From Fimbriimonadaceae bacterium (lineage in GTDB: Bacteria; Armatimonadota; Fimbriimonadia; Fimbriimonadales; Fimbriimonadaceae): a stretch of DNA of 15,447 nt. The stretch lies in assembly GCA_019694835.1 (NCBI GenBank), contig JAIBBE010000151.1, forward strand, positions 1 to 15,447, written 5' to 3'. Positions 7,960-15,447 of this stretch are shown here, one piece after another (the first letter of the stretch is position 1; each line of letters begins with the position of its first letter). A program made the position numbers and the translations under genes. Below the pieces are notes generated by a model, which made no database searches, was not told the origin of the DNA, and saw only the letters and a program-made list of their open reading frames with translations.

Positions 7960-9078
7960 CTAGTAAACCTGCATCTCCTCGTCAAAGAGCTTCTTGACCT
8001 TAGAGCCCCGGGCCCGATGAACAGGACTGAGGTCCTGCACTTCATTGGCAACGTGTCGCAGCTTCTCGGAACTGGCATGCCAAGGAAACTCATGAACCAG
8101 GATGTTTCTCTTGAAGACTACTATCGGTCACAATTCTTCGAAGGCGATGACGATGAGCCGGTTGCGCCTTTCTCAGGCATTCCCTCGCACTATCTGCCAA
8201 GCGCGGTGGATGGATTCAAGGAGTATTTCGCGCCTTGGCTCCTAAGCTTACTCAAGAAGTTTGCTCCCTATGCCGAACTCATTGCATACGCACGACAACA
8301 CAATCTTATCAACGGCGAATTTGGCCAATACCTTTCTCAGCCGCGAAGCCATCAAGAGCAACTCGGCAAGGATTTGGCATATATCCACGGAGAGCATTGG
8401 CGGAGGATAGTTATCGACGACCATAGCGCCGCCATCGAGAAAATTAAAGGCGTTGGCGGGGGCGTGCTTGGTGAGCAATGGGCCTTTAAGACCATTTTCC
8501 AGAAAGCCATAGTTCGCCTAGGGCGCACTATCTTTGTCGAGGTTGCAGAAGATGAGCGAGAGCGCTTCGGTACAGTAGACGACTATTTGGAATTTCTGAA
8601 CTCCCTATACAAGGCGCAAATTTTGCGCGTACACGCAAGTTTGCCCGGAGCAACCCACGACTTGTGGACCTTTATCGCGGTCAATTACGGCAACCGCAAG
8701 ATCAAAGTCAGCGCCACGAGCGAAGCTCGCATCCTGGGCCTTCTTACCCTCTGGTATTTTGGATGGCGCTACGCCAAGGAGCAGAAGAAAGTCATCTCCG
8801 CAAATGGCGTCAAAGGTGAAGGACTCATTCTGCCAAGCGAAATCCTTAAGTATCTTTCGACCAAAGGTGCCCAAGCAAAGTGGCCAACAGTGTATGACCA
8901 TGTCGAGGCTCTACTGACGCTCTTTGGCGGTGCGGCTAACGCCGGCGTGATTAAGGGCACAGCAGAAGCGTTGCCTGAGGATGAATGCAAGCAGATCGGC
9001 AAGCAACGGTTGGAACAAGTATTCGCCGAGGGGTTGAAGCCTTTTGCCCAGGCTTTTGAAGAGGCAGAGCAAATCTAG
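7960..9078 (+). pseudogene. DGQHR (DndB-like) protein, C-terminal half, split by IS
   Basis: The remaining 372 codons of the gene broken by the ISAs1 element. They are in frame with the N-terminal half once the IS and one target copy are removed. The first in-frame ATG after the IS is at 8017 (MNRTEV), so a separate 353-aa gene may be called from there, but 19 family residues (LVNLHLLVKELL...) precede it and it has no good ribosome site. The fragment has no recognisable catalytic motif. It contains segments such as LYKAQILRVHA and LLTLWYFGWRY, which I take to be the C-terminal half of long DGQHR proteins. It is followed 20 bases later by the small protein gene. Whether the fragment is translated is unknown. 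Confidence 0.82.
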
Positions 9079-9083
9079 AATCC

Positions 9084-9089
9084 GAGGAG
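9084..9089 (+). promoter_or_regulatory. Strong ribosome binding site of the 64-aa protein
   Basis: GAGGAG ends nine bases before the ATG at 9099. It is the clearest Shine-Dalgarno sequence in the + operon, where most other genes rely on overlap. It supports the small gene being real and independently translated. Confidence 0.65.
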
Positions 9090-9098
9090 CCCAAACGA

Positions 9099-9293
9099 AT
9101 GTCAGATCAACAAGACAGCTCGGTCACGAAGGCATCGCTATCGCGTGCGCAAGAGCTATTCCGCTCGGCAAAGCCCGAATACAAAGAGCTCATCCGCGAC
9201 TTTCTAAAGGAGGAGCGTGACGTAATGCACTTGAAGCGTCGCTCCGATATCCATCAGCGGCTATATGACCATATCAAGCGAGTGATCAAATGA
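9099..9293 (+). CDS. Small DNA-modification-associated protein (64 aa)
   Basis: A 64-residue charged, mostly helical protein: a short Ser/Thr-rich head, then LSRAQELFRSAKPEYKELI and a basic tail (LKRRSDIHQRLYDHIKRVIK). It has no Cys, no signal peptide and no membrane segment. It has a strong ribosome site and overlaps the ATPase start by 4 bases (ATGA), which suggests a subunit made in step with the ATPase. Small genes of this kind next to SMC-like ATPases in modification-defence loci have been given names such as 'DNA modification system-associated small protein' (recalled, not verified). A reasonable guess is an adaptor bridging the DGQHR protein and the ATPase. Its function is unknown. Confidence 0.72.
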   Translation: MSDQQDSSVTKASLSRAQELFRSAKPEYKELIRDFLKEERDVMHLKRRSDIHQRLYDHIKRVIK

Positions 9294-11389
9294 TTCTTGA
9301 GCGACTCGTTCTTGAGAACTTCCGCCAATTCAAGGGGCGGCAGGAGATCGTTTTCTCGGACTTAAAAGAGCGGAACGTCACAATTGTTCATGCCGAGAAC
9401 GGTTTTGGTAAGACAACCGTCCTCAAGTCACTACTGTGGGCGCTGTATGGCCGCGACGGCCTGATGGGTTCCGATGGTAAGGAAGAAGATTTCGAGAAAC
9501 CGGACGAAATCATCCACGAGGGAGCAGTGCATCGCGGGGGAGACCCGAACGGAATCTCGGCAACCGTACAACTGACCTTTAAGCACGACGATTCGCGGTA
9601 TATCCTGACTCGCCGTCTTACGCTAGCCCAACAGAAATTGAGTTCTCGGCAGACTGACCTGACGCTTGAGGCAATGCGCGATGGCCAGACCTTCGCATTG
9701 GATCGGCCGCAACAGCGCATTCAAGCGATCGTGCCGGACGGGATCAGTGGCTTTCTGTTCTTCAATGGTGAACGCATTAACTATCTCGCCATGGAGCGCA
9801 ACAGTGCGCAGGTTACCGAGGCCATTCACCAGATGCTCGGGCTGCGTCTACTGCAAACGACAATCGATGATCTGCGACACCAAAACGTTCGGGGCAAGCT
9901 GCGGGCCGAGCAGCGTGAGACTACGAATGAAGAAAAGCGCGAACTAATTGAGCGCCTGACTCAACGCGAATCAGACCAGAAGGAGCTCGAAGAGCAGCGC
10001 CGGCAAGCACAGACGAACCTCGGCGCGATCGCTGGCGAGCTGGAAGTCATCGATAACAAGCTCGTTGCAAATCGGGAGGCGCATGAACTGCAAGCCCGGC
10101 GTGTCCGTTTGCTTGGCGAGCGCGATAACCTGGCGACCCGACGTGACGAGGTCGTGCGTCGCCTTTCAAAGCTGATTGCCGATGATGGTTACACGCTATT
10201 TGCTACGGACCTAATTGGGCGCGGACGCGAAATTGTGGCTCGGCTTCGTAGCGAAGGAAAGATACCCGCGCGGGTATTGAATACATTCCTTCAGGAATTA
10301 CTGGAGAGCGGCTCGTGTATCTGCAAGCGCTGTTTGACGGAAGGCTCACCGGAGCGTAGGGCCGTAGAGAGCTTGCTCACGATCGCCGGCGACCAGGACT
10401 TCAACAACGCAGTGGGCGCGCTTGACCATGCCATTGGATTGATCGAGGGAGTTGCTCGGCAAACCGAGGAACAGCTCAAGCAACTAAACACCGAGCGGCT
10501 GGAGCTAACACGCGACATCCGCAATCTCGATGAAGAAGTTGAGGAGATCCATCAGCTGCTCGGCGGCAAGAAAGACGAAGAAGTCCAACAACTGGAGGAC
10601 GCACGGAAGCGCTTGCAGCTTAAGCGTGAAGATGAAATCGCCACGAGTAGTCGTCTTGCCACGTTGATCGAGGCAGCGAAAGGTGAGATTGAACTTCTGC
10701 AAACTCAAATACGGCAAATCGAAGACAAGGAAGAAGCAGCAGCACGCGCGCAGCGGCGAGTCGATGCGGTCGAGGATTGTGCAGGCATCCTTGATCGGAT
10801 TCTTGAGGCTGAGACGCAGGATTTGCGCCCCCTCTTGAATGCGGAGATCGACGCCCACTTCCGCAAGATAATGACAAAAGATTACTGGGCCGAGCTGAGC
10901 GAAAGTTACACGTTGCGCATACGCAAGAATGTTAGCTCAGGAGAAGACGATGCCAACCCAGCCAAAGTGGATGTTGCCTTAAGCACAGGGGAACGTACCG
11001 TAACGTCGCTGGTATTTATCGCCAGTTTGGTCGCCCTGGCCAAACGTCGTTCGGAAATTCCGACGATCCTGAAAGATGTGTCCGGATCAGCGTACCCGGT
11101 GGCCATCGATTCGCCTTTCGGCTCACTTAGCGTCTTCCGCGAGGGCGTTGCTCGCCACATTCCAGAGTTAGCTCCCCAAGTATTGTTGCTGGTCAGCCCG
11201 GAGCAATACAACGGGCAGGTCGAGAAGGCGATGAATGAATCCGGCCGGGTCGGAAAGCGTTACTACCTAACCTATCATGGCCCGACAATGCCAGAACGAG
11301 CAACTCAAGAGCTGCTTGTCAACGGGCAGAGACTTCAGCAGTACTTCCCCGAGCGCGGCGATGAATTTACGGAGATCCGCGAGCTATGA
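9290..11389 (+). CDS. DndD-like SMC/Rad50-type ATPase with Cys hook
   Basis: This 699-aa ABC-type ATPase has the SMC plan: an N-terminal nucleotide-binding half (MILERLVLENFRQFKG, Walker A AENGFGKTT about 35-43), FFNGERI (157-163), a coiled coil (about 200-510) and a C-terminal half with signature LSTGERT (564-570) and Walker B YPVAIDSPFG (D607). It is clearly a relative of DndD in this window, which shares NGGGKTT/NGFGKTT, FFxGE, LSxGER and a D-[ST]-P Walker B. It differs by CICKRC (C343, C345, C348) at the middle of the coiled coil, which looks like a Rad50-type zinc hook. Start and stop overlap both neighbours by 4 bases. Likely role: a DNA-scanning or loading ATPase of the effector module. 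An ABC-three-component defence ATPase is an alternative. Confidence 0.8.
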   Translation: MILERLVLENFRQFKGRQEIVFSDLKERNVTIVHAENGFGKTTVLKSLLWALYGRDGLMGSDGKEEDFEKPDEIIHEGAVHRGGDPNGISATVQLTFKHDDSRYILTRRLTLAQQKLSSRQTDLTLEAMRDGQTFALDRPQQRIQAIVPDGISGFLFFNGERINYLAMERNSAQVTEAIHQMLGLRLLQTTIDDLRHQNVRGKLRAEQRETTNEEKRELIERLTQRESDQKELEEQRRQAQTNLGAIAGELEVIDNKLVANREAHELQARRVRLLGERDNLATRRDEVVRRLSKLIADDGYTLFATDLIGRGREIVARLRSEGKIPARVLNTFLQELLESGSCICKRCLTEGSPERRAVESLLTIAGDQDFNNAVGALDHAIGLIEGVARQTEEQLKQLNTERLELTRDIRNLDEEVEEIHQLLGGKKDEEVQQLEDARKRLQLKREDEIATSSRLATLIEAAKGEIELLQTQIRQIEDKEEAAARAQRRVDAVEDCAGILDRILEAETQDLRPLLNAEIDAHFRKIMTKDYWAELSESYTLRIRKNVSSGEDDANPAKVDVALSTGERTVTSLVFIASLVALAKRRSEIPTILKDVSGSAYPVAIDSPFGSLSVFREGVARHIPELAPQVLLLVSPEQYNGQVEKAMNESGRVGKRYYLTYHGPTMPERATQELLVNGQRLQQYFPERGDEFTEIREL

Positions 11390-12117
11390 TGGACCGATTA
11401 ACCATTCGAGACGCCGCTGAAAAGGCACTGCAAACAATCGGAAGGGCGGCAACGATCCCGGAAATCTACGCTGAGATCGTTCGAAGCGGATTATTTGAAT
11501 TCAACACCCAGAATCCAGAGCATGTTCTGAGAACGACCATCGTTCGGCATACCGAAAACATTGAAAGAGCCGATTCTTTCAAGGAACGGATTAGCTTCTC
11601 GTTGGTTGGTGACGAGATGTATGCATTGGCTAATGGTGGCAAGGCAAGGGGCCCGAAGATGAACTCGACTACAGGAATCAAGCGCATTCATCGCGCCACC
11701 GATAAGGAGGAAATCATTCGCCTAATGACGAGTGATCAATTGGGCGTGTTTCGAGAGATTTGGCGTCTGCTGATGTTTGCTGCGCAGATCGGATATCGAA
11801 ATGCTCGTAGGGACCCTCTGAAGGTGATCGACTCTGGGAAGGGAATTGACCAGAGTACGTTCGGCAACAGCCCCGCATGGCCGGGAGTGATGTTCCTAAT
11901 CTCGCTAGCGGACGCGGGGACTGCCGAGGTCTTGTCGGGGACTCCAGAAAGCGAGGAACAGAGAATCTCAGCCTTTCAGGAATACGCAAACGGTGGCCTC
12001 GCGGTATTGCAGGAGTTTTTCTCATCGCGGCCAGCCGACTTAGATGGATTATTGGACTTCATTGATAGTCAACGAGCGTCGCCACGTGCTCCACCAGACC
12101 TCGAACTTTCGATCTAA
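11386..12117 (+). CDS. HARE-HTH protein with Dnd-associated C-terminal domain
   Basis: A 243-aa protein of two parts. Residues 4-82 look like a HARE-HTH winged-helix domain (LTIRDAAEKALQ..GRAATIPEIYAEIVRSGLF....FSLVGDEMYAL), a module found in restriction and chromatin proteins and proposed to read DNA modifications. Residues 98-230 resemble the family known as Dnd system-associated protein 4 (SDQLGVFREIWRLLMFAAQIGYRNARR, then FQEYANGGLAVLQEFF). Both assignments are by eye. The gene is last in the + operon, overlaps the ATPase by 4 bases (ATGATGG), and its TAA overlaps the dndE stop on the other strand by 4 bases. It could be the modification sensor of the effector complex. Confidence 0.72.
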   Translation: MMDRLTIRDAAEKALQTIGRAATIPEIYAEIVRSGLFEFNTQNPEHVLRTTIVRHTENIERADSFKERISFSLVGDEMYALANGGKARGPKMNSTTGIKRIHRATDKEEIIRLMTSDQLGVFREIWRLLMFAAQIGYRNARRDPLKVIDSGKGIDQSTFGNSPAWPGVMFLISLADAGTAEVLSGTPESEEQRISAFQEYANGGLAVLQEFFSSRPADLDGLLDFIDSQRASPRAPPDLELSI

Positions 12118-12491
12118 GGCGGCGATTGCTTTACCATCTCTCCAAGTGTTTTCACGTTTTGAAGGCTCGCGATACCTCGCTCAATGTGGGCCTTAATATA
12201 TTCGGATAGAGCATCTCTTGACGCAAGGTCTACTCCGTCAGAGTTGGCGCGTAGAGTAATTGCCGCCGCAAATTCTTCGCTGTATGGACCGGCAAAGGTC
12301 TTCCATTCCATATCGATGGAACTCTCCCCCATCTTTAGTGGTTTCGCGGGTGGAGTTGGGTTAGCCAAGGATCGGCAAAGCGCGACGCGGCAAATCTCGT
12401 TCCAGTGCTCGAGTCCCGTACGCCTCTTGATCTTGATAAGCGTTTCTTTACCTTTTGCGCTTACGCGAACATGATCAACAGGTGGTTTCAT
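12114..12491 (-). CDS. dndE: DNA phosphorothioation protein DndE
   Basis: DndE is a small DNA-binding subunit of the DndC-D-E sulfur-transfer complex; the family is reported to bind nicked DNA as an oligomer. The 125-aa length fits. Visible family features are the basic N-terminus (RVSAKGKETLIKIKRRTG), MEWKTFAGPYSEEFAA (61-76) and the C-terminal HIERG (102-106). The ATG at 12491 overlaps the dndD stop by 4 bases, and a purine-rich GAGGGG lies 13-18 bases upstream. It is the last gene of the - strand operon. Its TAG shares bases with the TAA of the convergent HARE-HTH gene. Confidence 0.9.
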   Translation of the reverse strand: MKPPVDHVRVSAKGKETLIKIKRRTGLEHWNEICRVALCRSLANPTPPAKPLKMGESSIDMEWKTFAGPYSEEFAAAITLRANSDGVDLASRDALSEYIKAHIERGIASLQNVKTLGEMVKQSPP

Positions 12492-14464
12492 GATGGGAAA
12501 TACCCCTCTTCGATTGTCGTCGCCCCTTCTTGCTCGTTGTGCGCGAGAAGGAAAGACCTTGTGACGTAGGGCCGCAGAGCGTTCAAGTAGCCACCAGTGA
12601 TTTCTTCGTCGGTCGACAACAAGAGCACTTGGTGGGATGCGTTCGGAAAGTAGCGTTCAATCAGATTGCTACGGTGTTCCGAATCCAGACGTCCCAAGGG
12701 GGTGTCAATTACGGTTGGCACGGGGCGCCCAGAAGCGCGAGCCAGGCCCCAGAGCATGGATGTGGCCAGCAGCTGTCGCTCTCCGGCAGAGAGTCGATCA
12801 AATGGCAATGGTTTGCCGTCGCGCCCAGACAGCGTGGCTTCGAAAGTGTTCGGATTGATAGTGAGCCCGGTCACTAAGCCCGACTTCCTCAGCAGCTTCT
12901 GGAACGACTCAAGCATGAGCGATTCCATGCCGCTTGTGTGACGCCTCACAATCTGAGTGCGGAAACGGTCAAGGGTGTCACGCGTTTTTTGCGAATGCTT
13001 GAGCATCCGTTGGCGATCATCCTCCGCAAGGTGAGCATCCATTTCCTGCTCGCCAAGCTTGTCGAGACGTGCTTCGGTATCTGCCCGCTGCTTACGCAAG
13101 GCTTCCTTGCGCATTCGTAGAGCTTCAAGTTCGGCAAGCCTTTCAGCGTGCGCACGGCGTGCAATATCGAGCTCCGCCTGCACGAGCGCGATACGGTCCG
13201 CTGTCGGCACACGATCCAGGTCGGTTTCCGCGCGCGCGATTTTCTCGTCCAGAATGGCTAGTTCCTCGGTGAAACAACGTGCTTGCTCTTCGGCTGCCGG
13301 AAAGACGACACTACGCAGGTGGCCGATGTGCGGTGCCAGGTCGTCAGAAGCATTCAGCAGCAAGGGCTCGGCCGCAAAACCGCGTCGCTGCTGACGATCC
13401 TTCGCCAAGACCCGTCCGATGGCAGCGACCGCCTTCGCATGGATCGCATCCCTTTCCAGTGAAGCGAGCACTTCAGCATCACGTCGTTCAAGCACTTCTA
13501 TCAGTGTCTTGGCGCTGCGGACTTCCCGTTCGTGCCGTACCTGCTTCTCAACCCCGGCGAGCAGCGGCTCGATAAGTAGCAAGGGGAGCGGGCCAGACAC
13601 CAGTTCGCGGAACTCGCCCTCTAGCTTCGCGCGTCGGTGCTTGAAGTTCGCCAACTCGGCCTCCAACGAAGTTCGCTGGTGGTAGAGTTCGCCACCTTCG
13701 GCACGAAATGTCTCTTCGCGACTCAGGACCTCCTTCGCCAGGCGACCCGCCTGATTCACCACGGCGCCTTCTTCATTGGCAACCTGTTCCTGCTCACGAT
13801 CGATCCGTTCGAACTCGCGCCGAAGTTCAGCCAGCCGCTCGGTCGCAGTAGCGTCCAGGCCCTCGGCTCGCTTACGGCGCTCAAATACTTTCAGGTCAGT
13901 TTCGAGTCTATCGACGAGATCTAGACCCAGTAGCGAATGAACTGCCGTTCCCAAAATCTCGGCCGCATGGCCGCCATCAGCAAGTTCCATAATCTGCTCT
14001 CCATCAAAGAAGAACAGGTGGGCGATGCTGCTGGGTAAATAGGCTTCTATCACCTCATCCCAATGGTCGGTAAAGACGTCATCCGCCCTGCCGTCGCGCA
14101 GCACGCGCACGGTTTCCTCGATGCCCTTTATTCCTTGTCGCCAACTGCGTGAGAGTTCGAAATAACGTGTTTCGCCTTCAATCACGCGACGGAAACGTAC
14201 CGTGACGCTTGCACCCTCGCTCAAATCACTGCCGCGGTGGATAGACTGCCGTAGATAGTCCTTGTATGCATGGCGCCCCCTGTTGGAGATACGGGCTTTA
14301 GGTCCATAGAAGGCAAGCTGAATAGCATCCAACAGTGTCGTCTTGCCACCGCCATTTAGTCCGCCGAATAGAACGATCGGTTTTCCCGGCTTCGGTGTCA
14401 GCGTAGCTTCTTGCCGGCCACGATAGGCACCAAAGTTTTCCAGAATGATGGTATCGAGGATCAT
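12488..14464 (-). CDS. dndD: DNA phosphorothioation ATPase DndD
   Basis: DndD is the SMC-like ATPase of the phosphorothioation machine, thought to open or nick DNA for sulfur insertion by DndC. This 658-aa protein has Walker A GLNGGGKTT (35-43), the family mark FFFDGEQIMEL (151-161), a long coiled coil (about 185-500) without a Cys hook, signature LSAGERQL (558-565), and Walker B VIDTPLGRLD (585-594), where the usual glutamate after the aspartate is a threonine. The length is normal. ATG at 14464 overlaps the dndC stop by 4 bases, with a GGAG eight bases upstream, and its stop overlaps dndE by 4 bases. The open frame and conserved motifs indicate a working gene. Confidence 0.95.
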   Translation of the reverse strand: MILDTIILENFGAYRGRQEATLTPKPGKPIVLFGGLNGGGKTTLLDAIQLAFYGPKARISNRGRHAYKDYLRQSIHRGSDLSEGASVTVRFRRVIEGETRYFELSRSWRQGIKGIEETVRVLRDGRADDVFTDHWDEVIEAYLPSSIAHLFFFDGEQIMELADGGHAAEILGTAVHSLLGLDLVDRLETDLKVFERRKRAEGLDATATERLAELRREFERIDREQEQVANEEGAVVNQAGRLAKEVLSREETFRAEGGELYHQRTSLEAELANFKHRRAKLEGEFRELVSGPLPLLLIEPLLAGVEKQVRHEREVRSAKTLIEVLERRDAEVLASLERDAIHAKAVAAIGRVLAKDRQQRRGFAAEPLLLNASDDLAPHIGHLRSVVFPAAEEQARCFTEELAILDEKIARAETDLDRVPTADRIALVQAELDIARRAHAERLAELEALRMRKEALRKQRADTEARLDKLGEQEMDAHLAEDDRQRMLKHSQKTRDTLDRFRTQIVRRHTSGMESLMLESFQKLLRKSGLVTGLTINPNTFEATLSGRDGKPLPFDRLSAGERQLLATSMLWGLARASGRPVPTVIDTPLGRLDSEHRSNLIERYFPNASHQVLLLSTDEEITGGYLNALRPYVTRSFLLAHNEQEGATTIEEGYFPS

Positions 14465-15447
14465 TCCTTAAACTCCAGTGCATCGATTTGAGGTCCGGAC
14501 CCGTAGCCGATGGCTCCGGATTGACGTGCCGCTTCGCGCCGTTTGCGTTTATCCGCGATGTGCTGTGCCCGGTTCAGGGCATCCTCTCTGTCATCATAGA
14601 AATGACGCTTGAAGGTCTTTTCAAGTTGCTCGAACAATCCCGCACGCCGTCCAAGCGAGCGCTGCTGTCCGGTAAGACTCAGCAATTCACGGGTGAGCTC
14701 ATAGTGCAGACGATCATTTCCGCAAAGCTCGGCCAGTTCCTTCATCTCGGTTTCCCCTAGGACGAGGTTGTCGTCTAGCGGGCGGCCCGGATACATCTCA
14801 CCCGTGCATTCGTGATAGATACGGGGCAGCGTGTCTTCCAGTTCGTGCTTATCCACTACCCAGATACGCCGGATTTCCTGCAATTCATCAAGCGTGATTA
14901 GCTCGATACCCTGTACATCGGAAGGTCCATTTCGCCGAATATGCACCTGCGCCGTCAGTAATTTCCTGAGCCATGTCTCTCGTGCTTCTTGCGTGTAAGG
15001 TCCGGGAATGGGACGGCCGTTTGCCATCATCTGTACCGCACCGGTCATTCGGCGGAAATCGCGTAAGTGGCGATCTGTATTCTCCAGATCGTCGGGACTA
15101 ACCCCACCACCTCCTCTGAAATCCAGGGCATTCCGGAGCTGTAAGAGAGGCATCATCCATTCTTTCTCGACGTCGTTCTGGATCATCGCAGTCATGGACT
15201 TGTCCTGTTCCACAAGGGTGCATACCCAGCAGCCGAAACGCGAATCACCACAACTCGGAGTCGAGTCATCTACAACAAGTGGGCACTCCCCATCTGCAGA
15301 TGCTCCTGCATACATCCCAAGGAGGTCTCGATTGTTGTAACCCCATGGGTTCTTTGTCTGCATCAGAAAAAACCAGACGTCGTCGTTACTCCAATCTTCA
15401 ACCGGCGTGTAGACCAAAGAACCAGGCAGGCTGGAATTCGGACTCAG
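14461..15447 (-). CDS. dndC: DNA phosphorothioation sulfurtransferase DndC (5' end off window)
   Basis: DndC is a PAPS-reductase-like ATP pyrophosphatase with an iron-sulfur cluster that activates and transfers sulfur to DNA. The C-terminal 328 codons are visible. They include VYTPVEDWSNDDVWFFL and four cysteines at 55, 66, 73 and 76 of the visible part (ECPLVV, PSCGDS, GCWVC), the expected cluster ligands. The PP-loop (SGGKD-type) ATP site lies in the missing N-terminus. A TTG at 15417 could be mistaken for a start, but the frame is open through the edge (LSPNSSLPGS precedes it) and the family is longer, so the gene is partial. The stop overlaps dndD by 4 bases. If the gene order is canonical, dndB should lie to the right. 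Confidence 0.93.
   Translation of the reverse strand: MSPNSSLPGSLVYTPVEDWSNDDVWFFLMQTKNPWGYNNRDLLGMYAGASADGECPLVVDDSTPSCGDSRFGCWVCTLVEQDKSMTAMIQNDVEKEWMMPLLQLRNALDFRGGGGVSPDDLENTDRHLRDFRRMTGAVQMMANGRPIPGPYTQEARETWLRKLLTAQVHIRRNGPSDVQGIELITLDELQEIRRIWVVDKHELEDTLPRIYHECTGEMYPGRPLDDNLVLGETEMKELAELCGNDRLHYELTRELLSLTGQQRSLGRRAGLFEQLEKTFKRHFYDDREDALNRAQHIADKRKRREAARQSGAIGYGSGPQIDALEFKE

Noticed and set aside
8017..9078. Independent 353-aa gene starting at ATG 8017
   Set aside because: The frame joins perfectly to the upstream DGQHR half once the IS is removed, 19 family-like codons precede the ATG, and there is no clear ribosome site. It is treated as the C-terminal fragment.
15415..15417. TTG start of dndC at 15417
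   Set aside because: The frame stays open to the window edge and the expected PP-loop N-terminal domain is missing, so the gene begins outside the window.
1..15447. CRISPR array, tRNA, rRNA or ICE attachment site
   Set aside because: I saw no regularly spaced repeats, no cloverleaf-like sequence with an acceptor end, and no integrase-linked direct repeats on either strand. Subtle sites could be missed by eye.

Overview
The window suggests a Beta- or Gammaproteobacterium. It holds the edge of an integrative conjugative element (ICE) of the PFGI-1/SXT-like type, a DNA phosphorothioation (Dnd) cargo locus and an ISAs1-family insertion sequence. The genus cannot be resolved. By eye the ICE backbone (1-2357) and the IS (6655-7949) are richer in G+C than the cargo genes, which fits cargo acquired separately.

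Layout. (1) 1-2357: the 3' part of a TraD-type conjugative coupling ATPase, overlapping a DUF4400-type ICE membrane protein. (2) 2358-2954: a gene-poor junction and probable promoter region, with one candidate micro-ORF. (3) 2955-12117, + strand: one tightly packed operon. In order it encodes a PLD-like/superfamily II helicase fusion, a GIY-YIG-like nuclease, a large DGQHR (DndB-like) protein, a 64-aa small protein, a DndD-like SMC/Rad50-type ATPase with a Cys-rich hook, and a HARE-HTH protein with a Dnd-associated C-terminal domain. (4) 12114-15447, - strand: dndE, dndD and the 3' part of dndC, each overlapping the next by 4 bases. dndC runs off the right edge, so dndB (if present) lies outside.

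How the genes fit together. DndC, DndD and DndE form the core that places sulfur in the DNA backbone. The convergent + operon carries nuclease, helicase and ATPase functions with DndB-like and Dnd-associated domains. It looks like the restriction/effector half of a phosphorothioation system, and it does not resemble the standard DndF-G-H set. This is the most interesting unit in the window.

The DGQHR gene is broken by a complete 1295-bp ISAs1 element: 18-bp perfect terminal repeats, an exact 10-bp target duplication (CCTGAATTCC) and an intact transposase. Removing the IS and one duplication copy restores one uninterrupted 680-codon reading frame (5731-6654 joined to 7960-9078). The insertion is therefore recent. 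In its present state the effector operon is probably damaged, while the modification genes remain intact.
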